Made by a program: the position numbers and the translations under genes
Shown here: positions 31,490-40,410 of the stretch, piece by piece
Layout: each line of letters begins with the position of its first letter
Position numbering within the stretch: position 1 is the stretch's first letter
From: Nitrospirota bacterium
Lineage (GTDB): Bacteria > Nitrospirota > Leptospirillia > Leptospirillales > Leptospirillaceae
Assembly (NCBI GenBank): GCA_021810805.1
Contig: JAJZHW010000011.1
Location: forward strand, 1-49,883
Reading direction: 5' to 3'
DNA: 49,883 nucleotides
Notes under the pieces: generated by a model
The model's input: the letters and a program-made list of their open reading frames with translations, nothing else
What the model was told of the DNA's origin: nothing
Database searches by the model: none

Positions 31490-33135
31490 GCGATCTCCTC
31501 CATGAATCGGGAGGCCGAGTCGATAAGGTGTTCGAGGTGTTCGGGGCTCTTCTGGCTTTCGGCATAGATCTTGACGATCTCCTCGGTTCCCGAGGGGCGA
31601 ACGGCAAACCATCCGGCGGATGTCTCGACCTTGAGGCCGCCGATGGGGGCCCCGTTTCCCGGGGCGGCGGAGAGGATCCGCTCTACCTTGTCTCCCCCCA
31701 CCTCCCGGACCGAGAGGGCTCCGGGGTCGACGGCTCCCACGGCCGCCTTTTTGGCGCGGTCGGCCGGGGCATCGACCCTTTTGTAATAGAACGAGCCGTA
31801 GCGCCCCTCGAGCTCCCGGTAGGCGGCGCCGGGCTCCACCCCCGTCACTGCGGTCATCTCGGCGGCGCAGAGGGCGGGAACGATCCCGTCCTTGTCGGTG
31901 GTCCAGACGGTGCCGTCGTGTCTCAGGAAGGAGGCCCCGGCGCTCTCCTCCCCTCCGAATCCCAACGATCCCTCCAGCAGCCCCTCCACAAACCACTTGA
32001 AGCCCACCGGGACCTCCACCAGCCCCCGCCCGAGCCCTTCGGCCACGCGATCGATCATCCGGCTCGAGACGAGGGTCTTGCCCACCCGGGCGGAGGCGGG
32101 CCATCCCGGCCGGTGGGAAAAGAGGTAGGAGATCAGGACCGCCAGGTAGTGGTTGGGATTCATGAGCCCCGCCGAGGGCGAGACGATCCCGTGGCGGTCG
32201 CTGTCGGTATCGCAGGCCGCGGCGATGTCGAAGCGGGAGGCCATGCCCAGAAGCCCCGCCATGGCATAGGGGGAGGAGGGGTCCATCCGCACCTTGCCGT
32301 CATGGTCCACCGGCATGAAGGCGAAGGTGGGGTCGACGGTCTCCCGGACGACGGTGAGGTTCAGCCCGTACCTCTCGGCGATGCGTCCCCAGTAGTGGAC
32401 CGAGGCCCCGCCCAGGGGGTCGATGCCGATCCGGATCCCCGAGGCAGCCATTTTGTCGAAGTCGATGATGTGGCGAAGGTCATTCACGTAGGCCGAGAGA
32501 AAGTCCCGGCGAGAGACCGAGGGGGAGGCGAGGGCCTTGTCGAAGGGGATCCGGAGCACCCCGGAGAGCTTCTCGGCAATCAGGCGGTTGGCCAGGGTCT
32601 CGATGGCCCGGGTGAGGGCCGGGTCGGCGGGGCCGCCGGTGGGGGGGTTGTATTTGAAGCCGCCGTCCTCGGGAGGGTTGTGGGAGGGGGTGATGACGAT
32701 CCCGTCGGCCAGGCGGGCGGGGGGAGCTCCTCCCGGAGGCCGGTTGTGGGTGAGGATGGCATGGCTGATCACCGGGGTGGGCACCGGCTCGTCGTTTTGG
32801 GAGATCACCACCGTGACATTGTGGGCGGCCAGGACGGAGAGGGCCGAGACGAAGGCCGGACGGGAGAGGGCGTGGGTGTCGCACCCCACGAAGAGGGGGC
32901 CGTCGATGCCCTGCTCCTTGCGGAGTCGGCAGATGGCCTCGGTGATGGCCAGGATGTGGTCTTCGTTGAAGGAGGCGGTAAAGGAGGATCCCCGGTGGCC
33001 GGAGGTCCCGAAGGAGACGCGCTGGGCGGGGTCGGCCAGGTCGGGATGCCGCGCCGTATAGTCCTCGAGGAGACGAGAGATGTTCACCGTCTGTTCGGGG
33101 GGAAGGGGACGGCCTGCAAGGGGGCTAACCGGCAT
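31468..33135 (-). CDS. pgm: Phosphoglucomutase, alpha-D-glucose-1-phosphate specific
   Basis: This 555-aa enzyme interconverts glucose-1-phosphate and glucose-6-phosphate, linking glycogen or nucleotide-sugar metabolism to glycolysis. Motifs in order: RVSFGTSGHRGSS (substrate phosphate), IVITPSHNPPEDGG with the phospho-Ser near residue 148, DTDSDRHG (metal-binding aspartates), GFGGEESAGASFL, and AVRPSGTEEIVKIY at the end. ATG 33135 follows CAGGAGAG at 6 nt; the frame runs further upstream but into low-complexity proline residues. Its start overlaps the 3' end of the HAD hydrolase gene by 11 nt, so the two are co-transcribed. Confidence 0.9.
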   Translation of the reverse strand: MPVSPLAGRPLPPEQTVNISRLLEDYTARHPDLADPAQRVSFGTSGHRGSSFTASFNEDHILAITEAICRLRKEQGIDGPLFVGCDTHALSRPAFVSALSVLAAHNVTVVISQNDEPVPTPVISHAILTHNRPPGGAPPARLADGIVITPSHNPPEDGGFKYNPPTGGPADPALTRAIETLANRLIAEKLSGVLRIPFDKALASPSVSRRDFLSAYVNDLRHIIDFDKMAASGIRIGIDPLGGASVHYWGRIAERYGLNLTVVRETVDPTFAFMPVDHDGKVRMDPSSPYAMAGLLGMASRFDIAAACDTDSDRHGIVSPSAGLMNPNHYLAVLISYLFSHRPGWPASARVGKTLVSSRMIDRVAEGLGRGLVEVPVGFKWFVEGLLEGSLGFGGEESAGASFLRHDGTVWTTDKDGIVPALCAAEMTAVTGVEPGAAYRELEGRYGSFYYKRVDAPADRAKKAAVGAVDPGALSVREVGGDKVERILSAAPGNGAPIGGLKVETSAGWFAVRPSGTEEIVKIYAESQKSPEHLEHLIDSASRFMEEIAKKARQP

Positions 33136-33868
33136 GGGACTCTCCTGTTCGTTGGGGATGGGTGGGGGCTCCCCCGGGGGGGAGGGAGGAGCCGGCGCGG
33201 GGGGAATGAAGCACCTGTTCGAGGTCCATCTCGAGAAGATCGGCAATGTGGGCCATCGAGAGGTCGGCGGGAGGGTAGGCGGAGAGGATGGCCGGGTCGG
33301 AGGCATAGTGTCCCTGCCGGGGAAAGACGGTGGTCACCCGGTCCTTCCAGGCGGCCTTCATGGCGGAGAGGATCTTGAGCTTGTCGTCGATGACGATGTA
33401 GTGGCTCGCCGGATAGTGGGCCTCGATGTCCGCGGTCATCTCCTCCTTGTGGATATAGATGAGAACATGGCCTTCGGCGGCCTCCCAAAGCCCGGAGCGG
33501 GTGATCTTCCGGGGCTGGAAGACGGCGTCGCCGTCGGAGAGGATGACGACCTGACCGAAGCGCTTCAGGTGAGACACCACCTCCAGGGCCTTGGGGTGAA
33601 GCAGGTCGGCGAAGGGGTAGTCCACCATCCAGGAGCTCATGCGCAGGATGCGGGGATCGTGGAGGTCCTCCTCACGGTAGAGCTGGAGGGCGCCCAGGTA
33701 GTCGGCGTATCCGATCTTCGCCCAGCGTTCGGTGAAGATCTCCCAGTAGCGGGTCCGGGCCGCCTCTCCGTGCTCCTCCTCGAGGTGGGCGATCAGGGCC
33801 TGCTGAAGGGTATCGTTATCGAAGAGGGTATTGTCGACGTCGAGCAGAAAAACCCGTTCCTCGTCCAA
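33125..33868 (-). CDS. HAD-family hydrolase
   Basis: This is 247 aa. HAD motif I is FLLDVDNTLFDND (nucleophile Asp and +2 Asp). Motif II is VILSDGDAVF, motif III the following Lys, and motif IV HYIVIDDKLKIL. The cap is a small four-helix type. The likely reaction is phosphate-ester hydrolysis; the substrate is unknown. The start is TTG 33868 with AAAGGAG 7 nt upstream, and no better ATG exists. The Pro/Gly-rich tail overlaps the pgm start. Position next to pgm suggests a sugar phosphate, which is inference. Confidence 0.8.
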   Translation of the reverse strand: MDEERVFLLDVDNTLFDNDTLQQALIAHLEEEHGEAARTRYWEIFTERWAKIGYADYLGALQLYREEDLHDPRILRMSSWMVDYPFADLLHPKALEVVSHLKRFGQVVILSDGDAVFQPRKITRSGLWEAAEGHVLIYIHKEEMTADIEAHYPASHYIVIDDKLKILSAMKAAWKDRVTTVFPRQGHYASDPAILSAYPPADLSMAHIADLLEMDLEQVLHSPRAGSSLPPGGAPTHPQRTGESHAG

Positions 33869-33889
33869 GGCAGACTCCTTTTGAAGATG

Positions 33890-34405
33890 TCAGGCCGGTC
33901 TCAGGTGAAAGTCGGCAAACTCGAATCCCGGCGCCACGGTGCAGGTGGCCAGGCTATACTCCCCGGTCGACCGGGCCCGTTGCCAGGCTCCGGCCGGAAC
34001 GATCCCCACCGCGGGGTGGGGGAGATTGCGCGGATCGCCGAGAAGCAGGGAGCGATCCGGGGGCTGAAGTGGCGGAGCCTCTAAAGTGGCAGAGCCTCCC
34101 GCTCCCGGATCTCCCGCCGGCTCAATGTCGAGCCACAGGGGGGCTCCCCCGGCATGGTGCCAGATTTCGGTGGAGGCCACCCGGTGCCAGGAGGTGGGGC
34201 GCGCCCCCGCCACGAGAAAATAGATCAGGGTGACTGCCGCTCGCCTCTCCCCATCCGGAGGGGGGGTGCGAAGGACGGTGGCCGTGTCCCGAAAGACCTC
34301 CCGATAAAATCCTCCCTCCGGGTGGGGCCGGAGAGTGAGCTTGGCCACAACCTCCCGGGCGGCCGCGGGAAGGTCCGCTCCGAGAGGGTCCCCCTCAGCG
34401 GTCAA
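33890..34405 (-). CDS. DUF985 cupin-like protein
   Basis: This is about 171 aa of the cupin_5/DUF985 group. Diagnostic elements are LRPHPEGGFYREVF, VTLIYFLVAGARPTSWHRVASTEIWHHAGG (cupin His ligands), VPAGAWQRAR and VAPGFEFADFHL. No activity is established for most members. The start is uncertain: TTG 34405 overlaps the end of the upstream oxidoreductase gene and keeps the N-terminal helix typical of the family, while GTG 34348 would remove it. The gene lies between a quinone oxidoreductase and a HAD hydrolase, all on the minus strand. Confidence 0.75.
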   Translation of the reverse strand: MTAEGDPLGADLPAAAREVVAKLTLRPHPEGGFYREVFRDTATVLRTPPPDGERRAAVTLIYFLVAGARPTSWHRVASTEIWHHAGGAPLWLDIEPAGDPGAGGSATLEAPPLQPPDRSLLLGDPRNLPHPAVGIVPAGAWQRARSTGEYSLATCTVAPGFEFADFHLRPA

Positions 34406-35393
34406 AGGAGAGGACGATCTTGCCAATGAAGTCTCCTGATTCCATTGTGCGGAAGGCCAGCGGGGCCTCGGCGAAGGGAAAGACCCGGCTGATGTGGGGA
34501 TGGAGGGCGTTTTCCGAGATGGCGGCATTCATCGCCTCGAAGTGTTCGCGGCTCCCCACATAGATCCCGGAGAGGCGGATCTGGCGGGCCAGAAGAGAGA
34601 AGACCGGGAATCGGACCTCCCCTCCGGAGAGGACCCCGATCACCGCCACATGGCCCTGATGGCGGGTGGCGGCCAGGGAGCGGGGAAGGGTGTCGGCCCC
34701 TCCCACCTCCACCACATGGTCCACCCCGCGGCCCCCTGTCAGCTCGAGAACCTCCCCTTCCCACTGGGGGTTTTGTGTGGTGTCGATGGCATGGTCGACT
34801 CCCAGGGAGCGGATTATGTCGATCTTTTCCCGGGAGCGGGAGAGGAGGATGACCCGGGCTCCGGCCATCTTGGCAAACTGCAGGGCAAAGAGGCTCACGC
34901 CTCCCGTGCCGATGAGGAGGACCGTCTCCCCCGGCTTCAGGCAAGCACTCACGAAGAGGGCGTTCCAGGCCGTCACGGCGGCGCAGGGGAGGGTGGCCCC
35001 CTCCTCGAAGCTCAGCGAGTCGGGGAGGCGAACGACCCCCGTCTCGGGAAGGACCACCATGTGAGCCAGCATGCCGTCCATGTCTCCCCCCAGGGCCCGG
35101 GCGTGAACCGGCGGCGCTCCTTGCGTCCAGGCCTGGTTGAAGATGCCGGCCACCCGGTCCCCCACCAGAACCCGGGAGACCCCCTCCCCGGTGGCCACCA
35201 CCTGACCGGCCCCGTCGGAGAGTGGGATCACCGGGAGGCGCATGTTGCCGTATTTTCCGTTCTTGATCATGAGGTCACGGTAGTTGAGCGAAGCGGCGGC
35301 GAGGCGGATTGCCACCTCGCCGGGGCCGGGCTTTGGATCCGGGCGGGATGTGCGGACCAGAGAGCCCGGTGCAGTAATCTCAAAGCACTCCAT
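34395..35393 (-). CDS. Zinc-independent medium-chain dehydrogenase / NADPH:quinone oxidoreductase-like
   Basis: This is a 332-aa MDR-superfamily protein. The N-terminal GroES-like domain has the NYRDLMIKNGKYG segment typical of the quinone-reductase branch, and the cysteine ligands of zinc alcohol dehydrogenases are missing. The nucleotide domain has VLLIGTGGVSLFALQFAKMAGARVILLSRS (Rossmann G-x-G-x-x-S). NADPH is likely because of the S-R-S after strand 2. ATG 35393 has GAAGGAGA 8 nt upstream. The physiological substrate is unknown. It overlaps the cupin gene start and heads the four-gene minus-strand block. Confidence 0.85.
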   Translation of the reverse strand: MECFEITAPGSLVRTSRPDPKPGPGEVAIRLAAASLNYRDLMIKNGKYGNMRLPVIPLSDGAGQVVATGEGVSRVLVGDRVAGIFNQAWTQGAPPVHARALGGDMDGMLAHMVVLPETGVVRLPDSLSFEEGATLPCAAVTAWNALFVSACLKPGETVLLIGTGGVSLFALQFAKMAGARVILLSRSREKIDIIRSLGVDHAIDTTQNPQWEGEVLELTGGRGVDHVVEVGGADTLPRSLAATRHQGHVAVIGVLSGGEVRFPVFSLLARQIRLSGIYVGSREHFEAMNAAISENALHPHISRVFPFAEAPLAFRTMESGDFIGKIVLSFDR

Positions 35394-35677
35394 GGGGTCG
35401 TCTCCTTCACGGCAGAGGAAAGAAAGAGTCTTCTGGCGGGTGATGATCTCCCCTGAAGCCTATCGAAAGGCGCGAGGGGATGCAACCTCCTTTCATGCCC
35501 CTCTTTTGGGGGCGCATACCTTCCGGCACTTGTGCTAGAATGGGAGAAAAACCACCGGTCCCGGGGGAGGGAAAGCCTGCTCTTGCGGGATCTTCCGGGA
35601 AGGAATCGAGGATCGTGTCCCTGGGGTGTTTCGAGTCGGGGACGTTGGGGTACAGGGACGGTCGGATCGGGGAGATC

Positions 35678-36313
35678 TTGCAAAAGACGTCAGCCGAGAG
35701 TGTCGGGAAGCGCCGGGGACCGGCGCCAGAAGAATCAACTGTTCTTGCGGGAGCCCTCAGCCTTCTTTTGGGGCTGGCCCTTTTGCTGGCTTCCCCCCCT
35801 GCGGCCCAGGCCTTTCATCAGGAGGACCGTCTCGGGATCTCCCTCTTCGACAGCCGGGAAAATGCCCCCGAGATCCAAGCTCCGGACCTGTCCGGGCAGA
35901 CGCTGAGACTGTCCTCCTTTCGGGGCAAGGTGGTCCTGCTGAACTTCTGGGCCACCTGGTGCGACGCCTGCCGCGACGAGATCCCGGCATTGGTCTCCCT
36001 GTCGAAGAGCCTGAAGGGCGAGCCCTTTGCCGTGGTGAGCGTGGCCATGGACCACCGCACCGCCCGCATCCTCCCCTTTGCCAAGAAGTTCGGCATCGTC
36101 TACCCGGTTCTCGAGGGTCGAAAAGGATCGGTGGATTCGCGGTATTTCGGGATGGGGCTTCCCCAGAGCTATGTCATTCGGGCCGACGGAACCCTGGTGG
36201 GCCGGGTCATGGGTCCCCGGCCCTGGAGCAGTCCTGAGTTCGTGCGCTACTTCCGGGCGATGGCCGAAGAGGGGAGAAAAACAGCCGCAACGGGCGGGAG
36301 GAGGAATCCGTGA
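35678..36313 (+). CDS. TlpA/ResA-like periplasmic thioredoxin-fold protein
   Basis: This is about 211 aa. A signal peptide (TVLAGALSLLLGLALLLASPPAAQA) is followed by a thioredoxin fold with FWATWCDACRDE, so the CxxC is CDAC. PQSYVIRADGTLVGRVMG is the typical cis-Pro and following strand. A periplasmic disulfide reductase role, for example in cytochrome c maturation, is the usual family role. Start is uncertain: TTG 35678 gives a sensible signal peptide but its ribosome site (GGGGAG) is very close; the frame is open to 35480 with alternative starts at 35540 and 35615. The stop overlaps the nadE start (GTGA). Confidence 0.75.
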   Translation: MQKTSAESVGKRRGPAPEESTVLAGALSLLLGLALLLASPPAAQAFHQEDRLGISLFDSRENAPEIQAPDLSGQTLRLSSFRGKVVLLNFWATWCDACRDEIPALVSLSKSLKGEPFAVVSVAMDHRTARILPFAKKFGIVYPVLEGRKGSVDSRYFGMGLPQSYVIRADGTLVGRVMGPRPWSSPEFVRYFRAMAEEGRKTAATGGRRNP

Positions 36314-38088
36314 GAAGTCTCAGGGTCGGGCTTTTCCAGATGAATTCGGTGGTGGGGGATCTCGAGGGCAATGCCGAGCGCATCCGCCGCCACCTCGACA
36401 GCCCCCTGGCAAGGTCTCTGGACATCGCCGCCTTTCCCGAGCTGGCCATTACCGGCTACCCTCCCGAGGATCTTCTTCTCAAGCCCACCTTCCTTGAAAA
36501 AAACCGCCAGCTCCTCTCGACCCTTCTCGATGTGGCGCCGGAGGTTCTGGTCATCGTGGGATTCGTGGAGCGGGCCGACGACATCTACAACGCGGCGGCC
36601 CTCCTCTATCGGGGGCGGGTCGTCGGGGTCCAGCGCAAGCAGTACCTTCCCAACTACGGCGTCTTCGACGAGAACCGCTACTTCCAGTCGGGGAGCTCCA
36701 ACACCCTGGTGCGCTACAGGAACACCACCATCGGGGTGAACATCTGCGAGGACATCTGGTATCCCAAGGGCCCCCTCTACCACCAGGCCCTCGACGGCGA
36801 TGCCGAGGTGATCGTGAACCTCTCGGCCTCCCCCTTCCATGCCGGCAAGCGGGAGGTCCGGGAGTCCATGCTCAAGACCCGGGCCGCCGACAACGGGACC
36901 TACATCGTCTACACCAATCTGGTCGGCGGACAGGACGAACTGGTCTTCGACGGCCAGAGCCTGGTGATCAGCCCCGAGGGAGAGATCGAGTGCCGGGGGA
37001 AGGCCTTCGCCGAGGACGTCGTGGTGACCGAGATCGATGTGGACCGGGTCTTCGGGGTCCGTCTCCACGACCCCCGCCGCCGCAAGGAGAAGCTCTCCCG
37101 GGTCTACGGGGCCGACTGGGGGTCCTTTCCCATGGAGAGGATCGATCTCGACGCCCTCGACGGGACCTCTCCCTCGAATCAGATGCCCCGCCGCCTTGAG
37201 CGGGGCCCCCTCAACACCCCCCTCTCCGAGGTGGAGGAGGTCTACGAGGCTCTGGTGATGGGGGTGAGGGACTATGTGGGCAAGAACCGACTGAGCGATG
37301 TTCTGGTGGGAATCTCCGGGGGGGTGGACTCGGCGCTGGTGGCGGCCCTGGCCTGCGATGCCCTGGGCCCCTCCCGGGTTCATGGGGTCTTCATGCCCTC
37401 GGTCTATACCAGCGTGGAGAGCCGGGAGGATGCCGCCGCCCTCTCCCGGGCCCTGGGATTTCCCCTGGAGACGATCCCCATCAAGGAGCTTTGCGACAGC
37501 TTCGCCTCCGCCCTGGCCCCCTCCTTCGGTGCGGCTCCCCCGGTGCACCCGGAGGATGACACCACCGACGAGAACCTCCAGCCCCGGATCCGGGGGATGC
37601 TCCTGATGGCCCTCTCCAACAAGTTTGGCCACCTGGTCCTCACCACCGGGAACAAGTCGGAGATGGGGGTGGGGTACATGACCCTCTATGGAGACATGGC
37701 CGGAGGGTTCGCCGTCTTAAAGGATGTTCCCAAAACCTTGGTCTATGCGCTCTGTCGACTGAGGAATTCCCGGGGGCCGGGGGCCATTCCCTCCCGGATC
37801 CTGGAAAAGGCCCCGACGGCCGAGCTTCGGCCCGACCAGCGCGATACCGACAGCCTTCCCCCCTACGAGATCCTCGACCCGATCATGGCCGCCTACGTGG
37901 AGGAGGATCTGGGCTATGAGGAGATTGTGGGCCGGGGCTTCTCGCCGGCCGATGTGGCCCGGGTGATCCGGCTCGTCGACCGGAGCGAGTACAAACGTCG
38001 CCAGTCCCCCCCGGGGGTGAAGATCTCCCTCCGGGCGTTCGGCAAGGACTGGCGGCTTCCCATGACAAACCGGTTCAAGGGCGTCTAG
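36310..38088 (+). CDS. nadE: Glutamine-dependent NAD+ synthetase
   Basis: This 592-aa two-domain enzyme converts deamido-NAD to NAD using glutamine. The N-terminal nitrilase domain shows the catalytic Glu (FPELAITGYPPED, Glu44), Lys110 (RKQYLPNY) and Cys146 (NICEDIW). The C-terminal synthetase has the P-loop VGISGGVDSALVAAL near residue 336, then TTGNKSEMGVGYMTLYGDMAGGFA and KAPTAELRPDQRDTDSLPPY. All catalytic residues are present. GTG 36310 overlaps the stop of the thioredoxin-like gene. It starts the long biosynthetic operon running to purS. Confidence 0.95.
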   Translation: MRSLRVGLFQMNSVVGDLEGNAERIRRHLDSPLARSLDIAAFPELAITGYPPEDLLLKPTFLEKNRQLLSTLLDVAPEVLVIVGFVERADDIYNAAALLYRGRVVGVQRKQYLPNYGVFDENRYFQSGSSNTLVRYRNTTIGVNICEDIWYPKGPLYHQALDGDAEVIVNLSASPFHAGKREVRESMLKTRAADNGTYIVYTNLVGGQDELVFDGQSLVISPEGEIECRGKAFAEDVVVTEIDVDRVFGVRLHDPRRRKEKLSRVYGADWGSFPMERIDLDALDGTSPSNQMPRRLERGPLNTPLSEVEEVYEALVMGVRDYVGKNRLSDVLVGISGGVDSALVAALACDALGPSRVHGVFMPSVYTSVESREDAAALSRALGFPLETIPIKELCDSFASALAPSFGAAPPVHPEDDTTDENLQPRIRGMLLMALSNKFGHLVLTTGNKSEMGVGYMTLYGDMAGGFAVLKDVPKTLVYALCRLRNSRGPGAIPSRILEKAPTAELRPDQRDTDSLPPYEILDPIMAAYVEEDLGYEEIVGRGFSPADVARVIRLVDRSEYKRRQSPPGVKISLRAFGKDWRLPMTNRFKGV

Positions 38089-38122
38089 ACCCTCCCCCGG
38101 ACAACACAGGAGTTCCAAAAGC

Positions 38123-39325
38123 GTGTCGACCATATCGATCGAAGAGGCAATCGAGCGGATAAGAAACGGCAAGATGATCATCCTGTCCGATGACGAGGAT
38201 CGCGAAAACGAGGGGGACTTTGTCATCGCCGCCCAGTTCGCCACCCCCGAGGCGATCAACTTCATGGCCAAGTATGGCCGGGGGCTGATCTGCATCACCC
38301 TGACCCAGGAGAAGGCGGAGTCGCTTCATCTTGACCCCATGACCTCGGTGAACGAAGCCTCCTTCGGCACGGACTTCACCATCTCCGTCGATGCCCGGGA
38401 GGGGATCTCCACCGGGATTTCCGCCTTCGACCGGGCCCATACCATCCAGCTCATGGTTCGCCCGGAGGCCTCACCCACCGACCTGGTCCGCCCCGGCCAC
38501 ATCTTTCCGATCCGGGCCAAGCCCGGGGGCGTGCTCAAGCGGGCGGGGCAGACGGAGGGGTCCGTCGACCTGGCGCGTCTGGCCGGCCTGATCCCCATGG
38601 GCGTCATCTGTGAAATTCTGAACGAAGATGGTACAATGGCGCGATTTCCCGATCTTCTGGAGGTCTCCCGCGAACACGACATCCCCATTGCCACGGTCCG
38701 GGACCTGATCGCCTACCGCAAGCGGGAAGAGAAGCTCGTCACCGAGGTGGCCTCCGCGGATCTGCCGACGGAGTATGGCCATTTCCGGGCCGTCGTCTTC
38801 GAGGATGTGGTGGGCTCGGGGCCGCACATCGCCCTGGTCAAGGGGGAGATCGATCCCTCCACCCCGACCTTGGTGCGGGTCCATTCAAGCTGCGTCACCG
38901 GAGACATCTTCCACTCCCTGCGCTGCGACTGCGGGACCCAGCTCTCCGAATCCCTGCGCATGATCGAACGCGAGGGCCGGGGCGTGCTCCTCTACATGAA
39001 CCAGGAGGGCCGAGGAATCGGGTTGGCCAACAAGATCAAGGCCTATCGCCTCCAGGAGGAGGGCTACGACACCGTGGAGGCCAATCTGAAGCTTGGGTTC
39101 AAGGAGGACCTCCGGGACTATGGTCTGGGAGCGCAGATCCTCTGCCAGCTTGGCGCGGCCAAGCTCATGCTCATGACCAACAACCCCCGCAAGATCGTGG
39201 GTCTCGAAGGTTATGGCCTCGAGATCGTCTCCCGGGTGCCCATCGAGATCCCGGCCCGGGAGAGCAACAAACGCTACCTCCGGACAAAGCGGGACAAGCT
39301 TGGCCACATCCTCAACCATCTTTAA
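38123..39325 (+). CDS. ribBA: Bifunctional RibBA: DHBP synthase / GTP cyclohydrolase II
   Basis: This 400-aa protein makes the two precursors of riboflavin. Residues ~1-205 are the DHBP synthase domain: DDEDRENEGDFV (metal Glu), TGISAFDRAHTI and RPGHIFPIRAKPGGVL. However, the normally invariant G-H-T-E-A is AGQTEG here, so the second metal ligand His is Gln. The GTP cyclohydrolase II domain (~206-400) looks complete: zinc site HSSCVTGDIFHSLRCDCG and MNQEGRGIGL. GTG 38123 has AGGAG about 10 nt upstream. RibH follows after 15 nt. No FMN riboswitch precedes it (34-nt gap). Confidence 0.92.
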   Translation: MSTISIEEAIERIRNGKMIILSDDEDRENEGDFVIAAQFATPEAINFMAKYGRGLICITLTQEKAESLHLDPMTSVNEASFGTDFTISVDAREGISTGISAFDRAHTIQLMVRPEASPTDLVRPGHIFPIRAKPGGVLKRAGQTEGSVDLARLAGLIPMGVICEILNEDGTMARFPDLLEVSREHDIPIATVRDLIAYRKREEKLVTEVASADLPTEYGHFRAVVFEDVVGSGPHIALVKGEIDPSTPTLVRVHSSCVTGDIFHSLRCDCGTQLSESLRMIEREGRGVLLYMNQEGRGIGLANKIKAYRLQEEGYDTVEANLKLGFKEDLRDYGLGAQILCQLGAAKLMLMTNNPRKIVGLEGYGLEIVSRVPIEIPARESNKRYLRTKRDKLGHILNHL

Positions 39326-39340
39326 AGAACGGAATCAGCC

Positions 39341-39838
39341 TTGACCACCCAAGAGATCTCCGGGGCCGCTCCCCGGGCGGGAGGCTTTCGCTTCCTGGTT
39401 GTCGTGAGCCAGTACAACAGTGTGGTGACCGATCGGCTTCTCTCCGGGGCACTGGACACCTTCCGCTCCTTCGGGGCCGATGTCGCCGGCGTCTCGGTGG
39501 TCAGGGTCCCGGGAGCCCTGGAGCTGCCCTTTGTGGCCTCCCGGGCGGTCCAGTCGGGGGGATACGACGGGATCCTGGCCCTGGGGTGCGTGATCCGGGG
39601 GGAGACGGGCCACTATGAGGCCGTGGTGGACGGAGTGACCCAGGGGCTCACCGAAGTCAACAGCCGGGGCCGGGTTCCCGTGATCTTTGGCGTCCTGACC
39701 ACCGACACCCTCCTACAGGCGTTAGACAGGGTGGGGGGCAAGGCCGGCCACAAGGGCGTCGAAGGGGCCGCCACCCTCTACCAGATGGCGAGGCTTGCCG
39801 GGGCCCTTCCCCTCACCGCAGGAGGAGCGCCTTCGTGA
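39341..39838 (+). CDS. ribH: 6,7-dimethyl-8-ribityllumazine synthase
   Basis: This 165-aa enzyme condenses the pyrimidine from GTP with dihydroxybutanone phosphate, the penultimate step to riboflavin. Signatures: VVVSQYNSVVTDRLL (N-terminal strand), VPGALELPF, GCVIRGETGHYEAV (catalytic His), and FGVLTTDTLLQALDR. The usual GNKG turn reads GHKG. Start TTG 39341 has only a weak AAGAACGGAA upstream; coupling with ribBA is likely. Its stop overlaps the nusB start (GTGA). Confidence 0.9.
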   Translation: MTTQEISGAAPRAGGFRFLVVVSQYNSVVTDRLLSGALDTFRSFGADVAGVSVVRVPGALELPFVASRAVQSGGYDGILALGCVIRGETGHYEAVVDGVTQGLTEVNSRGRVPVIFGVLTTDTLLQALDRVGGKAGHKGVEGAATLYQMARLAGALPLTAGGAPS

Positions 39839-40410
39839 CCTCCGGCCGGGAGACACTTTCCTCCTCCCCTCGGGCCTCCTCCCCTCGGCCCTCCTCCCGA
39901 CGGCGGGCCCTTTCAGCCGCCCGGGGAAAGGTTCTCCAGCGGCTCTTTGCCGAGGAGTACGAATCCCGGAGCTCCGCCGATCCCCTGGTCAAGGAGCTCA
40001 TCGGCTGGGAGGGCGAGGACCCCCTGGCCAATGCCTATGCCGACCGCCTCTATGCCGAGATCCTCTTTCGAAAGCCCGAGATCGATGCCGTCATCGAGGA
40101 GCTGGCCCGGGGCTGGAGCCTCACCCGCATGACCCGCGTCGACCGCAACATTCTGCGCATTGGCCTTTGCGAGATCCTCTTCGATCCCGAGATGCCCTTC
40201 CGGGTTTCTGTCCATGAGGCGCTGGATATGGCCCACCGCTTCTCCGATCCCGAGGCGGTCTCCTTCCTCAACGGGATCCTCCACGAGGCGGGGGTGCGCC
40301 ACGCTCCGGAGAAGGGGCCCTACGATCCTGCCCCCTCCCGCAAGAGATCGACCTCTCCCTCCCCCCGGTCCTCCGGCCGGGCGGCCTCCAAAAAGAAGGC
40401 GGCCCCGTGA
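39835..40410 (+). CDS. nusB: Transcription antitermination protein NusB
   Basis: This 191-aa protein is longer than the usual ~140 aa because of low-complexity Ser/Arg ends. The core shows RRRALSAARGKVLQRLFAEE, LTRMTRVDRNILRIGLCEIL and VSVHEALDMAHRFSDPEAVSFLNGIL, the NusB helical fold that binds NusE and boxA RNA in rRNA antitermination. The basic tail (SRKRSTSPSPRSSGRAASKKK) may add RNA binding. GTG 39835 overlaps the ribH stop. ribH-nusB adjacency is common in bacteria. Confidence 0.9.
   Translation: MTSGRETLSSSPRASSPRPSSRRRALSAARGKVLQRLFAEEYESRSSADPLVKELIGWEGEDPLANAYADRLYAEILFRKPEIDAVIEELARGWSLTRMTRVDRNILRIGLCEILFDPEMPFRVSVHEALDMAHRFSDPEAVSFLNGILHEAGVRHAPEKGPYDPAPSRKRSTSPSPRSSGRAASKKKAAP

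Noticed and set aside
38089-38122. FMN riboswitch before ribBA.
   Set aside because: Only 34 nt separate nadE and ribBA; no room for the aptamer.
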